From contig NZ_JAFMPW010000002.1 in the NCBI RefSeq assembly GCF_026126425.1, positions 186,001 through 250,000 on the forward strand: a stretch of DNA of 64,000 nucleotides, written 5' to 3'. Shown piece by piece: positions 43,027-51,326 of the stretch; the stretch's first letter is position 1; each line of letters begins with the position of its first letter. This DNA comes from Muriicola sp. Z0-33. Its GTDB lineage: Bacteria; Bacteroidota; Bacteroidia; Flavobacteriales; Flavobacteriaceae. The position numbers were made by a program, and so were the translations under genes. A model generated the notes under the pieces. The model was not told where the DNA came from. It made no database searches and was given only the letters and a program-made list of their open reading frames with translations.

Positions 43027-46017
43027 ATGAAAATAGGTAGTAATAAAAGGGATTTCTTTAAGATCTTACTTCCTTTCTCACTATTAATCCCGGTGATTTT
43101 GTTTTCTGTGCAAATGGCATATGACACCTCTGATAAGAATGTTGAAGCAAAAAAAAAGGAAACAACTGCTGCAACTGTTCTTTTTAATACCAGCAGCTTA
43201 GAAGAAATGCTTACCAAAGGTCTCAACCAGATTCACAGGGATTCTGTATGCACAATGTTTATAAATAATGAGTTAGGCACACCACATCTGTATTACGTCT
43301 ACAATGATTCTTTGAGTCCGGAAATCATGAGCGACAGAACCTACCTACATGTTTATCTTAAAGAAGACCCGGGCCAACAAGAATCGGATAAAGTTAATTT
43401 TATCAACCTGGATTTCACCCGTAAATTAAAAGAGCTTTACGTTGATAATATTAAATACTATACTCACAAAATTCCACTGGTTCATAAAGATTTGGACATC
43501 GATAAAATTGCACATGTAAATACGGGAAGGTTTACAAAAGGAAAAGGCAAGTCGTATGAGGCCATAGATATTGTTCCTGGTAAAATAACACCCTACGAAA
43601 TTGGTTTAGGATTTAAAGAACTTATAATTTCTATAAAGGAGAAGGAGCTGAATAAAATTAAAAGGAAACGCGCAGAGGCCCTGGTTGATGGTATTCTGGT
43701 TTCAGAGGATGATGATTGGGTTAAAGCAAAAATATCCACCAAAGAACAGATAAATGTAAAATCGCTCATTCGTCTGAAGGGAGATTGGACAGATCATCTG
43801 AGAGACACTTTAAAATGGTCTTATAAGGTAAAACTGGAAGGCGAGCAAACGCTGTACGGGATGCGAAAATTTTCGGTACAACATCCCATAGCACGTAACT
43901 ATGCCTGGGAATGGTTATATCAGAAGGCCATAAAGGAAAATGGACTATTAGGTTTAAGATATGATTTCCTGAATGTAGAAATGCAGGTTGAAGAAAGAGA
44001 TACTATCTCAACAAAGCAAATTGGGGTGATGGCACTGGAAGAATCTATTGATAAAATTCTTATTGAAAACAATCAGCGAAGAGAGGGCATCATTATCAGT
44101 TTTGACGAGTCTATCTTATGGGATGACAGAAAGAATCAACGCATCCTGGATATGCCCGAAAATCCAAACGACAGGAACATACGAAGCGTAAACACAGCTC
44201 CAATCCGAGTTTTTAATGCGAATAAAGTACTTGCTACCCCACATTTAAAAAAGCAATTTGATATAGCAAAAAACATGTTAGAAGGGGTGCGCGAAGGGAA
44301 ATTGAAGGTGTCGGAGGTCTTTGATGTTGATAAACTTTCTTTGTACGTGGCTATTTCCAATTTATTTGGAGGACATCATGGGTTAATATGGCACAATCTC
44401 AGAATCTATTATAATCCCGTCACTAACAAGTTAGAACCGGTAGCATCCGACTCAAATTCGGGTTATAAGGTAGAGAATATCAGAGATTATATATTTACAA
44501 CAGAAGATGCTGTTTACAAGGCCAAGCTATTAGAAAAACTGGCTTTTGTCAGCGATGAAAATTTTGTACAACAACTGTACAATGACAATTACAATGAGCT
44601 TTCGGCCATTATGTCTAAATTAAAAAAGGAGTTCAATATAAAATTTGACCCGGGAGTTCTGGAACACAACAGTAATCTAATAAAGAAACAAATCTTTCCT
44701 GCTAACGGACTTATTGTGCACTTATCTAATTATGACACTAAGGAAGTGACATTCGATATAAGAAACATTACAAGCTTCCCTATCGCAATTAGCAGAATAC
44801 AAACTTTAAAGGGCAAAGCGCTTTCTAAGCCAGTTGCCGAAGAAATAGTAGGCCCGGGAAAAGAAAAAAGAATAGTTCTTCCATTAAAAAGGGCCTTTCT
44901 TAATGCTTTTGTTTCTAAGAAAAATAAGAAAGGGGAATTTCGTTATCCCAAAGATATCGCCAAAATTAATCTTGCCTATAAGATTTTAGGGACCACGAGA
45001 TTAAGGACAAACAGTATCATTCCGTATGAAAAAGAAGATCCGGATTTTGTAATGAATTTTAAAAAGAATTCCGCTTACAACTACGATAAATTTCCATTTA
45101 TTACCGTCAATGAGGATGAAAAACTTATGGTATTCACTCAAGGAAAGCACCTGCTAAAAGAACACTTGAGAATACCTCAGAATTTTAAAATTACGGTTGA
45201 AGAAGGATTTCAATTAGATATGTCTAATAATGCCTCCATTATCTCCTATAGTCCAATTATCTGCGAAGGCAGTAAAGCAAACCCTATTAAATTCTATTCT
45301 TCCGGGGCAAATGGAGGCGGGATTCTAATATCAAATGCTGCCGATAAGTCTGTACTGAATTATTGTGTATTCAGCAATTTATCATTTCCAGTAATTGGTG
45401 ATTGGACGCTTTCCGGGGCGGTAAACTTTAATGAATCCTATGTAGAGATCACTAATTCTACTTTTGAGAAAAACCGCAGTGAGGATGGTCTGAATATTAT
45501 CAGATCCGAATTTATTATAAACGGCGTAAACTTTAAAGACACTCAATCTGATGCTTTTGACGGAGATTTTGTAACAGGCAAGCTATCTAACAGCAGTTTT
45601 GTAAACTGTGGCAACGATGGGATTGATGTTTCGGGTTCCAATTTGGAAGTTATCAATGTAGAGGTAATTGGCTCTTCTGATAAAGCAATTAGTATAGGTG
45701 AGGGCAGTTCACTAAAAGGCAAAAACATTAAAATTGTAGGCGGGGAAATAGGAGTTGTAAGTAAAGATCTGTCTGTAATAGCACTTGAGGATATTGAGAT
45801 TTCAGGTTCCAGACTAGCGATCTCTGCCTTCCAGAAGAAAAGTGAATTTGGTCCTGGTAAAATTAGCATTGATAATCTGCTCCTTGAAGCTAATGAGCTC
45901 GATTATTTAATCGAAGAAAATTCACAACTGGCTATAGACAATGTACTTGTTGAGACCAAATCCAAAAAAGTCCTTGAACTAATGTATGGCAATGAATACG
46001 GCAAAAGCAGCAGATAA
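43027..46017 (+). CDS. CotH-kinase-family protein with C-terminal beta-helix, membrane anchored
   Basis: 996 residues. One N-terminal helix (FFKILLPFSLLIPVILFSVQ) anchors it, with the rest on the outer side of the inner membrane. The CotH domain spans about 245-560: RLKGDWTDHL near 248, GVMALEESIDKILI, then YVAISNLFGGHHGLIWHNLRIYYN and ASDSNSGY near 473, matching the ATP/metal-binding blocks of the CotH atypical kinases. A beta-sandwich-like region follows. Residues about 720-940 are a right-handed parallel beta-helix (repeated 'NCVFSNLS', 'ITNSTFEKN', 'NSSFVNCGNDGIDVSG', in spaced copies). The substrate is unknown. The VTC gene begins 32 bases before its stop. Confidence 0.86.
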   Translation: MKIGSNKRDFFKILLPFSLLIPVILFSVQMAYDTSDKNVEAKKKETTAATVLFNTSSLEEMLTKGLNQIHRDSVCTMFINNELGTPHLYYVYNDSLSPEIMSDRTYLHVYLKEDPGQQESDKVNFINLDFTRKLKELYVDNIKYYTHKIPLVHKDLDIDKIAHVNTGRFTKGKGKSYEAIDIVPGKITPYEIGLGFKELIISIKEKELNKIKRKRAEALVDGILVSEDDDWVKAKISTKEQINVKSLIRLKGDWTDHLRDTLKWSYKVKLEGEQTLYGMRKFSVQHPIARNYAWEWLYQKAIKENGLLGLRYDFLNVEMQVEERDTISTKQIGVMALEESIDKILIENNQRREGIIISFDESILWDDRKNQRILDMPENPNDRNIRSVNTAPIRVFNANKVLATPHLKKQFDIAKNMLEGVREGKLKVSEVFDVDKLSLYVAISNLFGGHHGLIWHNLRIYYNPVTNKLEPVASDSNSGYKVENIRDYIFTTEDAVYKAKLLEKLAFVSDENFVQQLYNDNYNELSAIMSKLKKEFNIKFDPGVLEHNSNLIKKQIFPANGLIVHLSNYDTKEVTFDIRNITSFPIAISRIQTLKGKALSKPVAEEIVGPGKEKRIVLPLKRAFLNAFVSKKNKKGEFRYPKDIAKINLAYKILGTTRLRTNSIIPYEKEDPDFVMNFKKNSAYNYDKFPFITVNEDEKLMVFTQGKHLLKEHLRIPQNFKITVEEGFQLDMSNNASIISYSPIICEGSKANPIKFYSSGANGGGILISNAADKSVLNYCVFSNLSFPVIGDWTLSGAVNFNESYVEITNSTFEKNRSEDGLNIIRSEFIINGVNFKDTQSDAFDGDFVTGKLSNSSFVNCGNDGIDVSGSNLEVINVEVIGSSDKAISIGEGSSLKGKNIKIVGGEIGVVSKDLSVIALEDIEISGSRLAISAFQKKSEFGPGKISIDNLLLEANELDYLIEENSQLAIDNVLVETKSKKVLELMYGNEYGKSSR

Positions 46018-46738
46018 GATTTCGGGAATGGTCGATACTGTCAAAGGCAACAATTTGCGTTATGAGAGGAAGTTCATTTTTGTTAGTGACTACCTGGAAG
46101 ATCTTATCTCGTTGTTGTATCTGAACAGTTACTGTTTTAGCGAAATCTATGAAAGACGTCAGGTAAACAATGTTTACTTTGATGATAACAACCTTAACTT
46201 TTATAAGCAAAACGTATCAGGAGTTGGAGAAAGAGAGAAGTACCGTTTACGCTGGTATGGTGATGATTTCTCTTCAATAACGAACCCCACAGTAGAGATT
46301 AAAAAGAAATTTGGAGAAGTTGGAGATAAATTGTCTTTTAAAATCAAGGATTTTAACTACCAGCTAGATGCGGGTGACGCGTGGGACCTTAAGGAGCAGG
46401 TACTGGCGAGACTTGGTGATGAACAACAACTTATAAATAATCTGAGTCTGCTAAATCCTACACTTTTTAATGCCTATGAAAGGCGCTATTTTCTCTCCGC
46501 TTGCGGAAAATTCAGGGTAACACTAGATTACCATCAGCGCTTTTACAACCCGGGGATTAATCAGTACCAGGAATCAATTAAGAAAATAGATAAGCGCATT
46601 GTTGTTCTTGAACTGAAGTACGATATGGCCGACGATTTTGAAGCCAGAAGAATTTCCCAACAATTTAGCTCAAGGGTTTCCAGAAATTCCAAATATGTCC
46701 AGGGAGTAGATTTGATAAATGGACGAACACTTTTTTAG
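45986..46738 (+). CDS. VTC-domain polyphosphate polymerase-like protein
   Basis: 250 residues without a signal or membrane helix, so cytosolic. The VTC tunnel-fold residues are visible: RYERKF near 25-30, VNNVYFDD, EKYRLRWYG, VEIKKKFG, RRYFLS, RVTLDYHQRFY and VLELKYD. Yeast Vtc4 uses the same Arg/Lys/Glu set to polymerise phosphate from ATP. It overlaps the end of the CotH gene by 32 bases, a strong sign of coupled translation. The assigned start is the ATG at 45986; the ATG six bases later (MNTAK) is an alternative. The role in polyphosphate or surface phosphate chemistry is inferred from fold and context. Confidence 0.86.
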   Translation: MAMNTAKAADKISGMVDTVKGNNLRYERKFIFVSDYLEDLISLLYLNSYCFSEIYERRQVNNVYFDDNNLNFYKQNVSGVGEREKYRLRWYGDDFSSITNPTVEIKKKFGEVGDKLSFKIKDFNYQLDAGDAWDLKEQVLARLGDEQQLINNLSLLNPTLFNAYERRYFLSACGKFRVTLDYHQRFYNPGINQYQESIKKIDKRIVVLELKYDMADDFEARRISQQFSSRVSRNSKYVQGVDLINGRTLF

Positions 46739-46754
46739 GCCCGTTGAAATATTC

Positions 46755-46762
46755 TATTTTTG
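46755..46762 (+). promoter_or_regulatory. -7 promoter box TATTTTTG for the OmpA-like degenerate gene
   Basis: This exact TAnnTTTG match lies 46 bases before the ATG at 46808. The OmpA-like gene can thus be made separately from the VTC cluster. Confidence 0.6.
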
Positions 46763-46807
46763 TCATCGGAAACCCGTTACCTTATCAGTTGATATAATAC
46801 TAGAAAA

Positions 46808-47584
46808 ATGAGGAAAAAATTACTTTCATGCCTACTTATAATTACTTCAATAGCTACCATAAACGCTCAGAAAAAGAGTGAATTACTGGAAGAAATAGAT
46901 CTCCTAAACACTAAGCTGGATTCTATGGAAAACGTGGTTCTTGATGCTCGTAAAAATGAAAAGATAGGAGTATCAAGAGCGGCATCTTTTGAAGAACAGG
47001 TGAAAGATCTGCAAGATGCAAATGCAACATTATTAAAGAACCTAAACAGTTTTGCAGAAGTTTCCAGTAAAAATTCATCGGCCATAAACCAGGCCTTATC
47101 CAGTCTGGAACAAAAGGAAAATCAGTTGAAATTCATAATTGATGGTATAGCAAGTAATGATTCAACAGCAATTGTAGTGCTAACCAATGCCAAGCAGACC
47201 TTAGGAGAAGAAGCTAAAATAGCTGTATCCAACGGTGCGGTAATCATATCGGCAAGTCTGGATATGTTATTCGGGGGTAGCAGCAATACCGAAATAACCA
47301 GTACATCTGAGCCCTGGATAGAAAAATTTGCCAGTATCCTAAAGGCAAATCCTAAAATGTTGGTGACCATTGAAGGCCTTACCATGACCGGGGAATTAAA
47401 TATAGCTGCCGCACAAGCCAATACTATTGCCGGGGTATTACAGAAGAATTATGAAATTGATCCTGGAAGAATTGTAACCCTGGGGAAAGACGGAAATTTT
47501 AAGGAAGGTATAAATCTAAAGTTACATCCAAACTATACGCAGTTTTACCTTATGGTAAAGGAGAATATGAAAAATGGGAATTAG
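46808..47584 (+). CDS. Degenerate OmpA-like envelope protein, paralogue of the OmpA lipoprotein
   Basis: 258 residues with a signal peptide (LLSCLLIITSIATINAQ) and no lipobox cysteine at the right place. Residues 25-115 are coiled coil. The C-terminal domain follows the OmpA fold of the protein at 33474-34325 (same order, similar QFYLMVKENMK tail), but key residues have changed. HTDDVPY is replaced by LTMTGE. The peptidoglycan-binding Asp and Arg of DLSAKRA are lost (NIAAAQA), and NRRTRIVV is replaced by GINLKLHP. It therefore probably does not bind peptidoglycan and may act as a spacer or partner. It lies 69 bases after the VTC gene. Confidence 0.72.
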   Translation: MRKKLLSCLLIITSIATINAQKKSELLEEIDLLNTKLDSMENVVLDARKNEKIGVSRAASFEEQVKDLQDANATLLKNLNSFAEVSSKNSSAINQALSSLEQKENQLKFIIDGIASNDSTAIVVLTNAKQTLGEEAKIAVSNGAVIISASLDMLFGGSSNTEITSTSEPWIEKFASILKANPKMLVTIEGLTMTGELNIAAAQANTIAGVLQKNYEIDPGRIVTLGKDGNFKEGINLKLHPNYTQFYLMVKENMKNGN

Positions 47585-47661
47585 TCTCAGAACTGGTGAA
47601 CTGCTAGTATAATTTTTAGGAGAATACAGCGTTCTAAATGCAGTAACCAAAAACCAAACAC

Positions 47662-48180
47662 ATGACCGGAGACGGAATTTTTCAACTTTTTGCCTATATG
47701 CTTCCAGCAGTAATTACTGGTGTTATTGCATTTTATTTTTTCAGATTACATACCAGAAACGAGGAAGGAAGACGCAGATTTCTTCTTCATAAAGACTCTC
47801 AAAAGAATGCTATGCCCATTCGCCTCCAGGCTTATGAGCGTATGGCTCTATTTCTGGAGCGTATTGCCATTCCCAGCCTTGTTGTAAGGGTAGCTCCCAA
47901 ATCTTCGGACAAAAACGATTATGAAAATCTCTTGATAAGAACAATCGAGAACGAATTTGATCACAATCTGTCTCAACAGATCTATATGAGCGATGAATGC
48001 TGGAATATAATCAAAGCAGCTAAAAGTGCTACAATTCAAATGATACGTAAAGCCGGCATGAGTGAAACTGATTCAGCGGATAAACTGAGAGAAGACATTC
48101 TGACTCAAACTATGGACAAGCCATCTCCATCGGCCACTGCCTTATCTTTTGTAAAAAAGGAAATCGGAGATCTTTGGTAG
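47662..48180 (+). CDS. DUF7935-type membrane protein
   Basis: 172 residues. One N-terminal helix (LFAYMLPAVITGVIAFYFF) is followed by a soluble part with RRFLLHKDSQKNAMPIRLQAYERMALFLERI and EFDHNLSQQIYMSDECWNIIKAAKS. The sequence is widespread and conserved in Flavobacteriaceae, but no function is known. It lies in the same direction as the CotH/VTC cluster but after a 77-base gap, so linkage is uncertain. The C-terminal SPSATALSFVKKEI is also family-like. Confidence 0.75.
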   Translation: MTGDGIFQLFAYMLPAVITGVIAFYFFRLHTRNEEGRRRFLLHKDSQKNAMPIRLQAYERMALFLERIAIPSLVVRVAPKSSDKNDYENLLIRTIENEFDHNLSQQIYMSDECWNIIKAAKSATIQMIRKAGMSETDSADKLREDILTQTMDKPSPSATALSFVKKEIGDLW

Positions 48181-48216
48181 CAGATCAAGATTAGTAGTAA
48201 TCCTTAATAAGATCTA

Positions 48217-49158
48217 TTAACTGCTGAGTTCAATTCCGGGATTAGGTTGTTCCACCGCAATTTCTATTTCATTTAATTCCGTATTCTTGGTTTCCGCATA
48301 GTGATATCCACTCTCCCACCAATCGTGCATTTTTTCCTTATCGAAAATTAAAGAATTTGTGGTAAGCACCGTTGGGGTGTAATAAAAGTTAATGATCGCA
48401 TCGTGGTGATTAGCAACAAACTTTCCTATCCTTATGTTTTGATACTCAATCCTGTCTAGCATAAAGCTGAACATGCTTGTAAGCAAAGAAAAAACATTTT
48501 TAGAGGGCATTCTGTTAAAGTGAGTTATCTCTGTATGCAAGATTATTGCATCTACGGTGGTTGCGCCCCTTCTGATAGCCTCTTCAATCGGCACCATACT
48601 ACCAAGGCCTCCATCTGCATATTCACAGCCATTTTTCCTGACAAGACTCATAAAAGGAGTATAATTACAGGAGATCCAAACCCATTCACAAAAATCCTCA
48701 TAGTCAAAATCGTTGATCGATTTGTACTCTACCTGATTCAAGGATAAGTTGGATACGGTAACCACAATGTCTTTTGGCCCGTGTTTAAGCTTATTAAATT
48801 CTTCCGGGGTTATTGTTTCCCGGATAAGTGATAATAAATTATCGCTTTCGCCAAAGGTTTTACTGCCCCTGTAAAAATTCTTCAATACATTCCAGTGATT
48901 GATACCGATATTGGCTACCCCATACTTTTTCTGTATAGTGAAAGGACAATTGCTAAATATGCTATGCTGATCTACTGAAGTATAGACTTCCTTAATTTTT
49001 TGAATCTTCTGTAAAGCCAAATGAGAAATTAATAGGCTTCCGGTAGAAGTCCCCAGGAACAGATCATAGTTATGATCTAACTCCTCCATAAGATATTGAG
49101 CAACGCCTCCGGCAAAAGCTCCTTTACTACCCCCACCTGAAATCACCAACGCTCTCAT
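48217..49158 (-). CDS. Patatin-like phospholipase
   Basis: 313 residues. It starts with the oxyanion motif ISGGGSKGAFAGGVAQ. The nucleophile elbow is GTSTG with Ser near residue 39. The catalytic aspartate is in DGGLG near residue 180. These are hallmarks of bacterial patatins of the RssA/YjjU type, which hydrolyse acyl esters of phospholipids. No signal peptide is seen. It overlaps the M1 peptidase gene by 4 bases (ATGA), so it is the second gene of a two-gene minus-strand operon. Confidence 0.9.
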   Translation of the reverse strand: MRALVISGGGSKGAFAGGVAQYLMEELDHNYDLFLGTSTGSLLISHLALQKIQKIKEVYTSVDQHSIFSNCPFTIQKKYGVANIGINHWNVLKNFYRGSKTFGESDNLLSLIRETITPEEFNKLKHGPKDIVVTVSNLSLNQVEYKSINDFDYEDFCEWVWISCNYTPFMSLVRKNGCEYADGGLGSMVPIEEAIRRGATTVDAIILHTEITHFNRMPSKNVFSLLTSMFSFMLDRIEYQNIRIGKFVANHHDAIINFYYTPTVLTTNSLIFDKEKMHDWWESGYHYAETKNTELNEIEIAVEQPNPGIELSS

Positions 49159-51245
49159 TTCAATTGTAATTTACTTCTAATATAACGTAATTCTTCGCCT
49201 TTTAGTTCTCCTGACAATTTCTCTAATCGTTGCTTTTGTTTTTCGTTCGTAAGTGTTTTATCCAAAAGGGTACGGGCGTATTTTCTAAATTGCCAGGCAT
49301 GATGAACCGAAGCATTAACCAAATCTTTAAGGTTGTCATCAGACATAGCAAATACCTCGGAAATAAGGGTAAAAGCAAATTGACGCACTTCAAAAGGATA
49401 TTTTGGTGCGGTATATCCCTTGAGTTCTTCCATATATTGTTCTCTTACAGCTGCGTCAGCATAGTCCTTGGTCAGGGAAGCCAGCAATAGCCAAAGTAAG
49501 CGCACATTTTTATTTGGAAGTCCTTCAATATCTTTTGTCTTATCTAAATAATGTACCCTTTTTTGTGGATTATGGACCCAGTTTTTATACAAGGCGTTTT
49601 CAAGGGTTACATAGCTTTTATCATCGAGAAGCGATTCAAATTCCCTTGTCAATCCTTCAGGTATCCGGTTCATTGCAATGGCAAGAGCCTGTCTTATTTT
49701 AATGTCATTTGTATTAAAAGCGTCTTTTATAAAATCTTCCGATAGCGATTTATGATATTGCGCCAGGATGTTTTTCTTTAGATACGGAGATTCTGAATTC
49801 TTCCAATACGTTCTGATAATCTCTTCATTGGTCTGGTTACTCGTCGAAAGTTCCCATTTTAGTTCAAAAAATGTGCTCAGGCTAACGGAATTTTCTTTGA
49901 GGTGAGTTATCGCTTTCTCATATGGAAAATCTGTTCCTTCTAACCATAACATCCTGAAATCCGAAAGATCACGTTTACTTACTTCTTCCATTTCTTTTAT
50001 GAAATCAGAAATCCCTGCATTACCAAACTTATACTTCTCCAGGTAGCTAACTATCCCTGCTTTAAAGGCCTTTTCCCCTAAAGTATCCCTTAGAATTTGT
50101 AAAGCCCATGCGCCCTTCTCGTAAAAAGTAAGGCTGGATGCCCCCGGATCTGTCAATGCCTCGCCCCTATCTTCGCGTTCAAGGTTGTGCAATGCCCTTG
50201 CAGATTCATAGAGTTTCCAATAAAAATATTCTTCACCAAAGACTTCTTTCTCTGCCAAATAGGCATAATATGTGGCGAACCCTTCATGCAGCCAATGATG
50301 TTTCCCGTTTTTTTCAGTTACTAAATTTCCAAACCATTGATGTGCCATTTCATGCGCATTGACATTAACATAGTTCTTATCAACAAACGCAATAGAGTCA
50401 ATGACATAAGCATCAGAAAACAATGTAGTACCCGTATTCTCCATTCCGGCATAAAGAAAGTCCCTTACAGGTAACTGCTTATAGTTTTGCCATGGATAAG
50501 CAAAACCAATTTCTTTTTCCAGAAAATCAAAGATTTTTTTTGTGTACCTATATGTGGGCTCTGCCTTACTGCTATCTGCCGGGTAGTAGTATAGATTAAG
50601 GGGTATTTTACTGGAAGAGACCAACTCTTTTTTGTCATAGTCTCCGATAGCAAAGGCAAGCAAATAACTACTCATCGGATGGTTCATATTATAACTCCAG
50701 GTTTTTATTCCATCCTCAATATTTATGGCTTCCAATTTGCCGTTTGCAGCCACTTCATAATTAGCATCAAAACTTATGCTAAGATCAAACGCTACCTTTT
50801 CATTCATATCGTCAAAACTGGGAAGCCAATGACTTGTATACTTCCCCTGGCCCTGCGTCCAGAGTTGGTTAGCATTGCGTTGATCATCGTCCCAACCCAC
50901 AAAATATACAGTTTGTTTTGGAACCGTATTATAGCGCAGACCCAACTGATATGTTTTTCCTGCTTTAAACTTTTTCCTAATAATAATATGCTTGCCGTTA
51001 ATATTATAATTTACATTTCTATTGTTTAGTAATACGGAATTAAAAGCCATGTTTCTGGCATCCAAAAAGACAGAATCTACCTTATTAAGTACATGAAAGG
51101 AATAAATCACCTCTCCTTTAATCTCTCTTTTTTCAGGGTCTATGCTCAGGCTTACCGCACCATGTGTAAAATCTACTCCTGGCTGATTTTGAGAAATACA
51201 TGGAGATAAAATAAGTGCCGATAATACAAGTAAAAGGCTTTTCAT
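49155..51245 (-). CDS. Secreted M1-family metallo-aminopeptidase
   Basis: 696 residues with a signal peptide (SLLLVLSALILSPCISQ). The zinc motif is HEMAHQWFGN (His298, Glu299, His302) and the third ligand is Glu321 in WLHEGFATY. The exopeptidase motif is AGMENTG near 266. A C-terminal helical domain follows. It removes N-terminal amino acids from peptides in the periplasm or outside. It is the active counterpart of the pseudo-M1 protein at 20327-23164. A consensus -7 box lies 25 bases before the ATG. Confidence 0.93.
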   Translation of the reverse strand: MKSLLLVLSALILSPCISQNQPGVDFTHGAVSLSIDPEKREIKGEVIYSFHVLNKVDSVFLDARNMAFNSVLLNNRNVNYNINGKHIIIRKKFKAGKTYQLGLRYNTVPKQTVYFVGWDDDQRNANQLWTQGQGKYTSHWLPSFDDMNEKVAFDLSISFDANYEVAANGKLEAINIEDGIKTWSYNMNHPMSSYLLAFAIGDYDKKELVSSSKIPLNLYYYPADSSKAEPTYRYTKKIFDFLEKEIGFAYPWQNYKQLPVRDFLYAGMENTGTTLFSDAYVIDSIAFVDKNYVNVNAHEMAHQWFGNLVTEKNGKHHWLHEGFATYYAYLAEKEVFGEEYFYWKLYESARALHNLEREDRGEALTDPGASSLTFYEKGAWALQILRDTLGEKAFKAGIVSYLEKYKFGNAGISDFIKEMEEVSKRDLSDFRMLWLEGTDFPYEKAITHLKENSVSLSTFFELKWELSTSNQTNEEIIRTYWKNSESPYLKKNILAQYHKSLSEDFIKDAFNTNDIKIRQALAIAMNRIPEGLTREFESLLDDKSYVTLENALYKNWVHNPQKRVHYLDKTKDIEGLPNKNVRLLWLLLASLTKDYADAAVREQYMEELKGYTAPKYPFEVRQFAFTLISEVFAMSDDNLKDLVNASVHHAWQFRKYARTLLDKTLTNEKQKQRLEKLSGELKGEELRYIRSKLQLK

Positions 51246-51270
51246 ACTGCTATTTAAGCAATTTTTACAC

Positions 51271-51278
51271 CAAATTTA
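51271..51278 (-). promoter_or_regulatory. -7 promoter box TAAATTTG for the M1 peptidase/patatin operon
   Basis: The minus-strand TAAATTTG is an exact TAnnTTTG match 26 bases upstream of the ATG at 51245. Confidence 0.65.
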
Positions 51279-51326
51279 GCATTTTGCTTTGTTGCAGTTC
51301 TATAGGGCAAGCATTAATTTAGTCTT

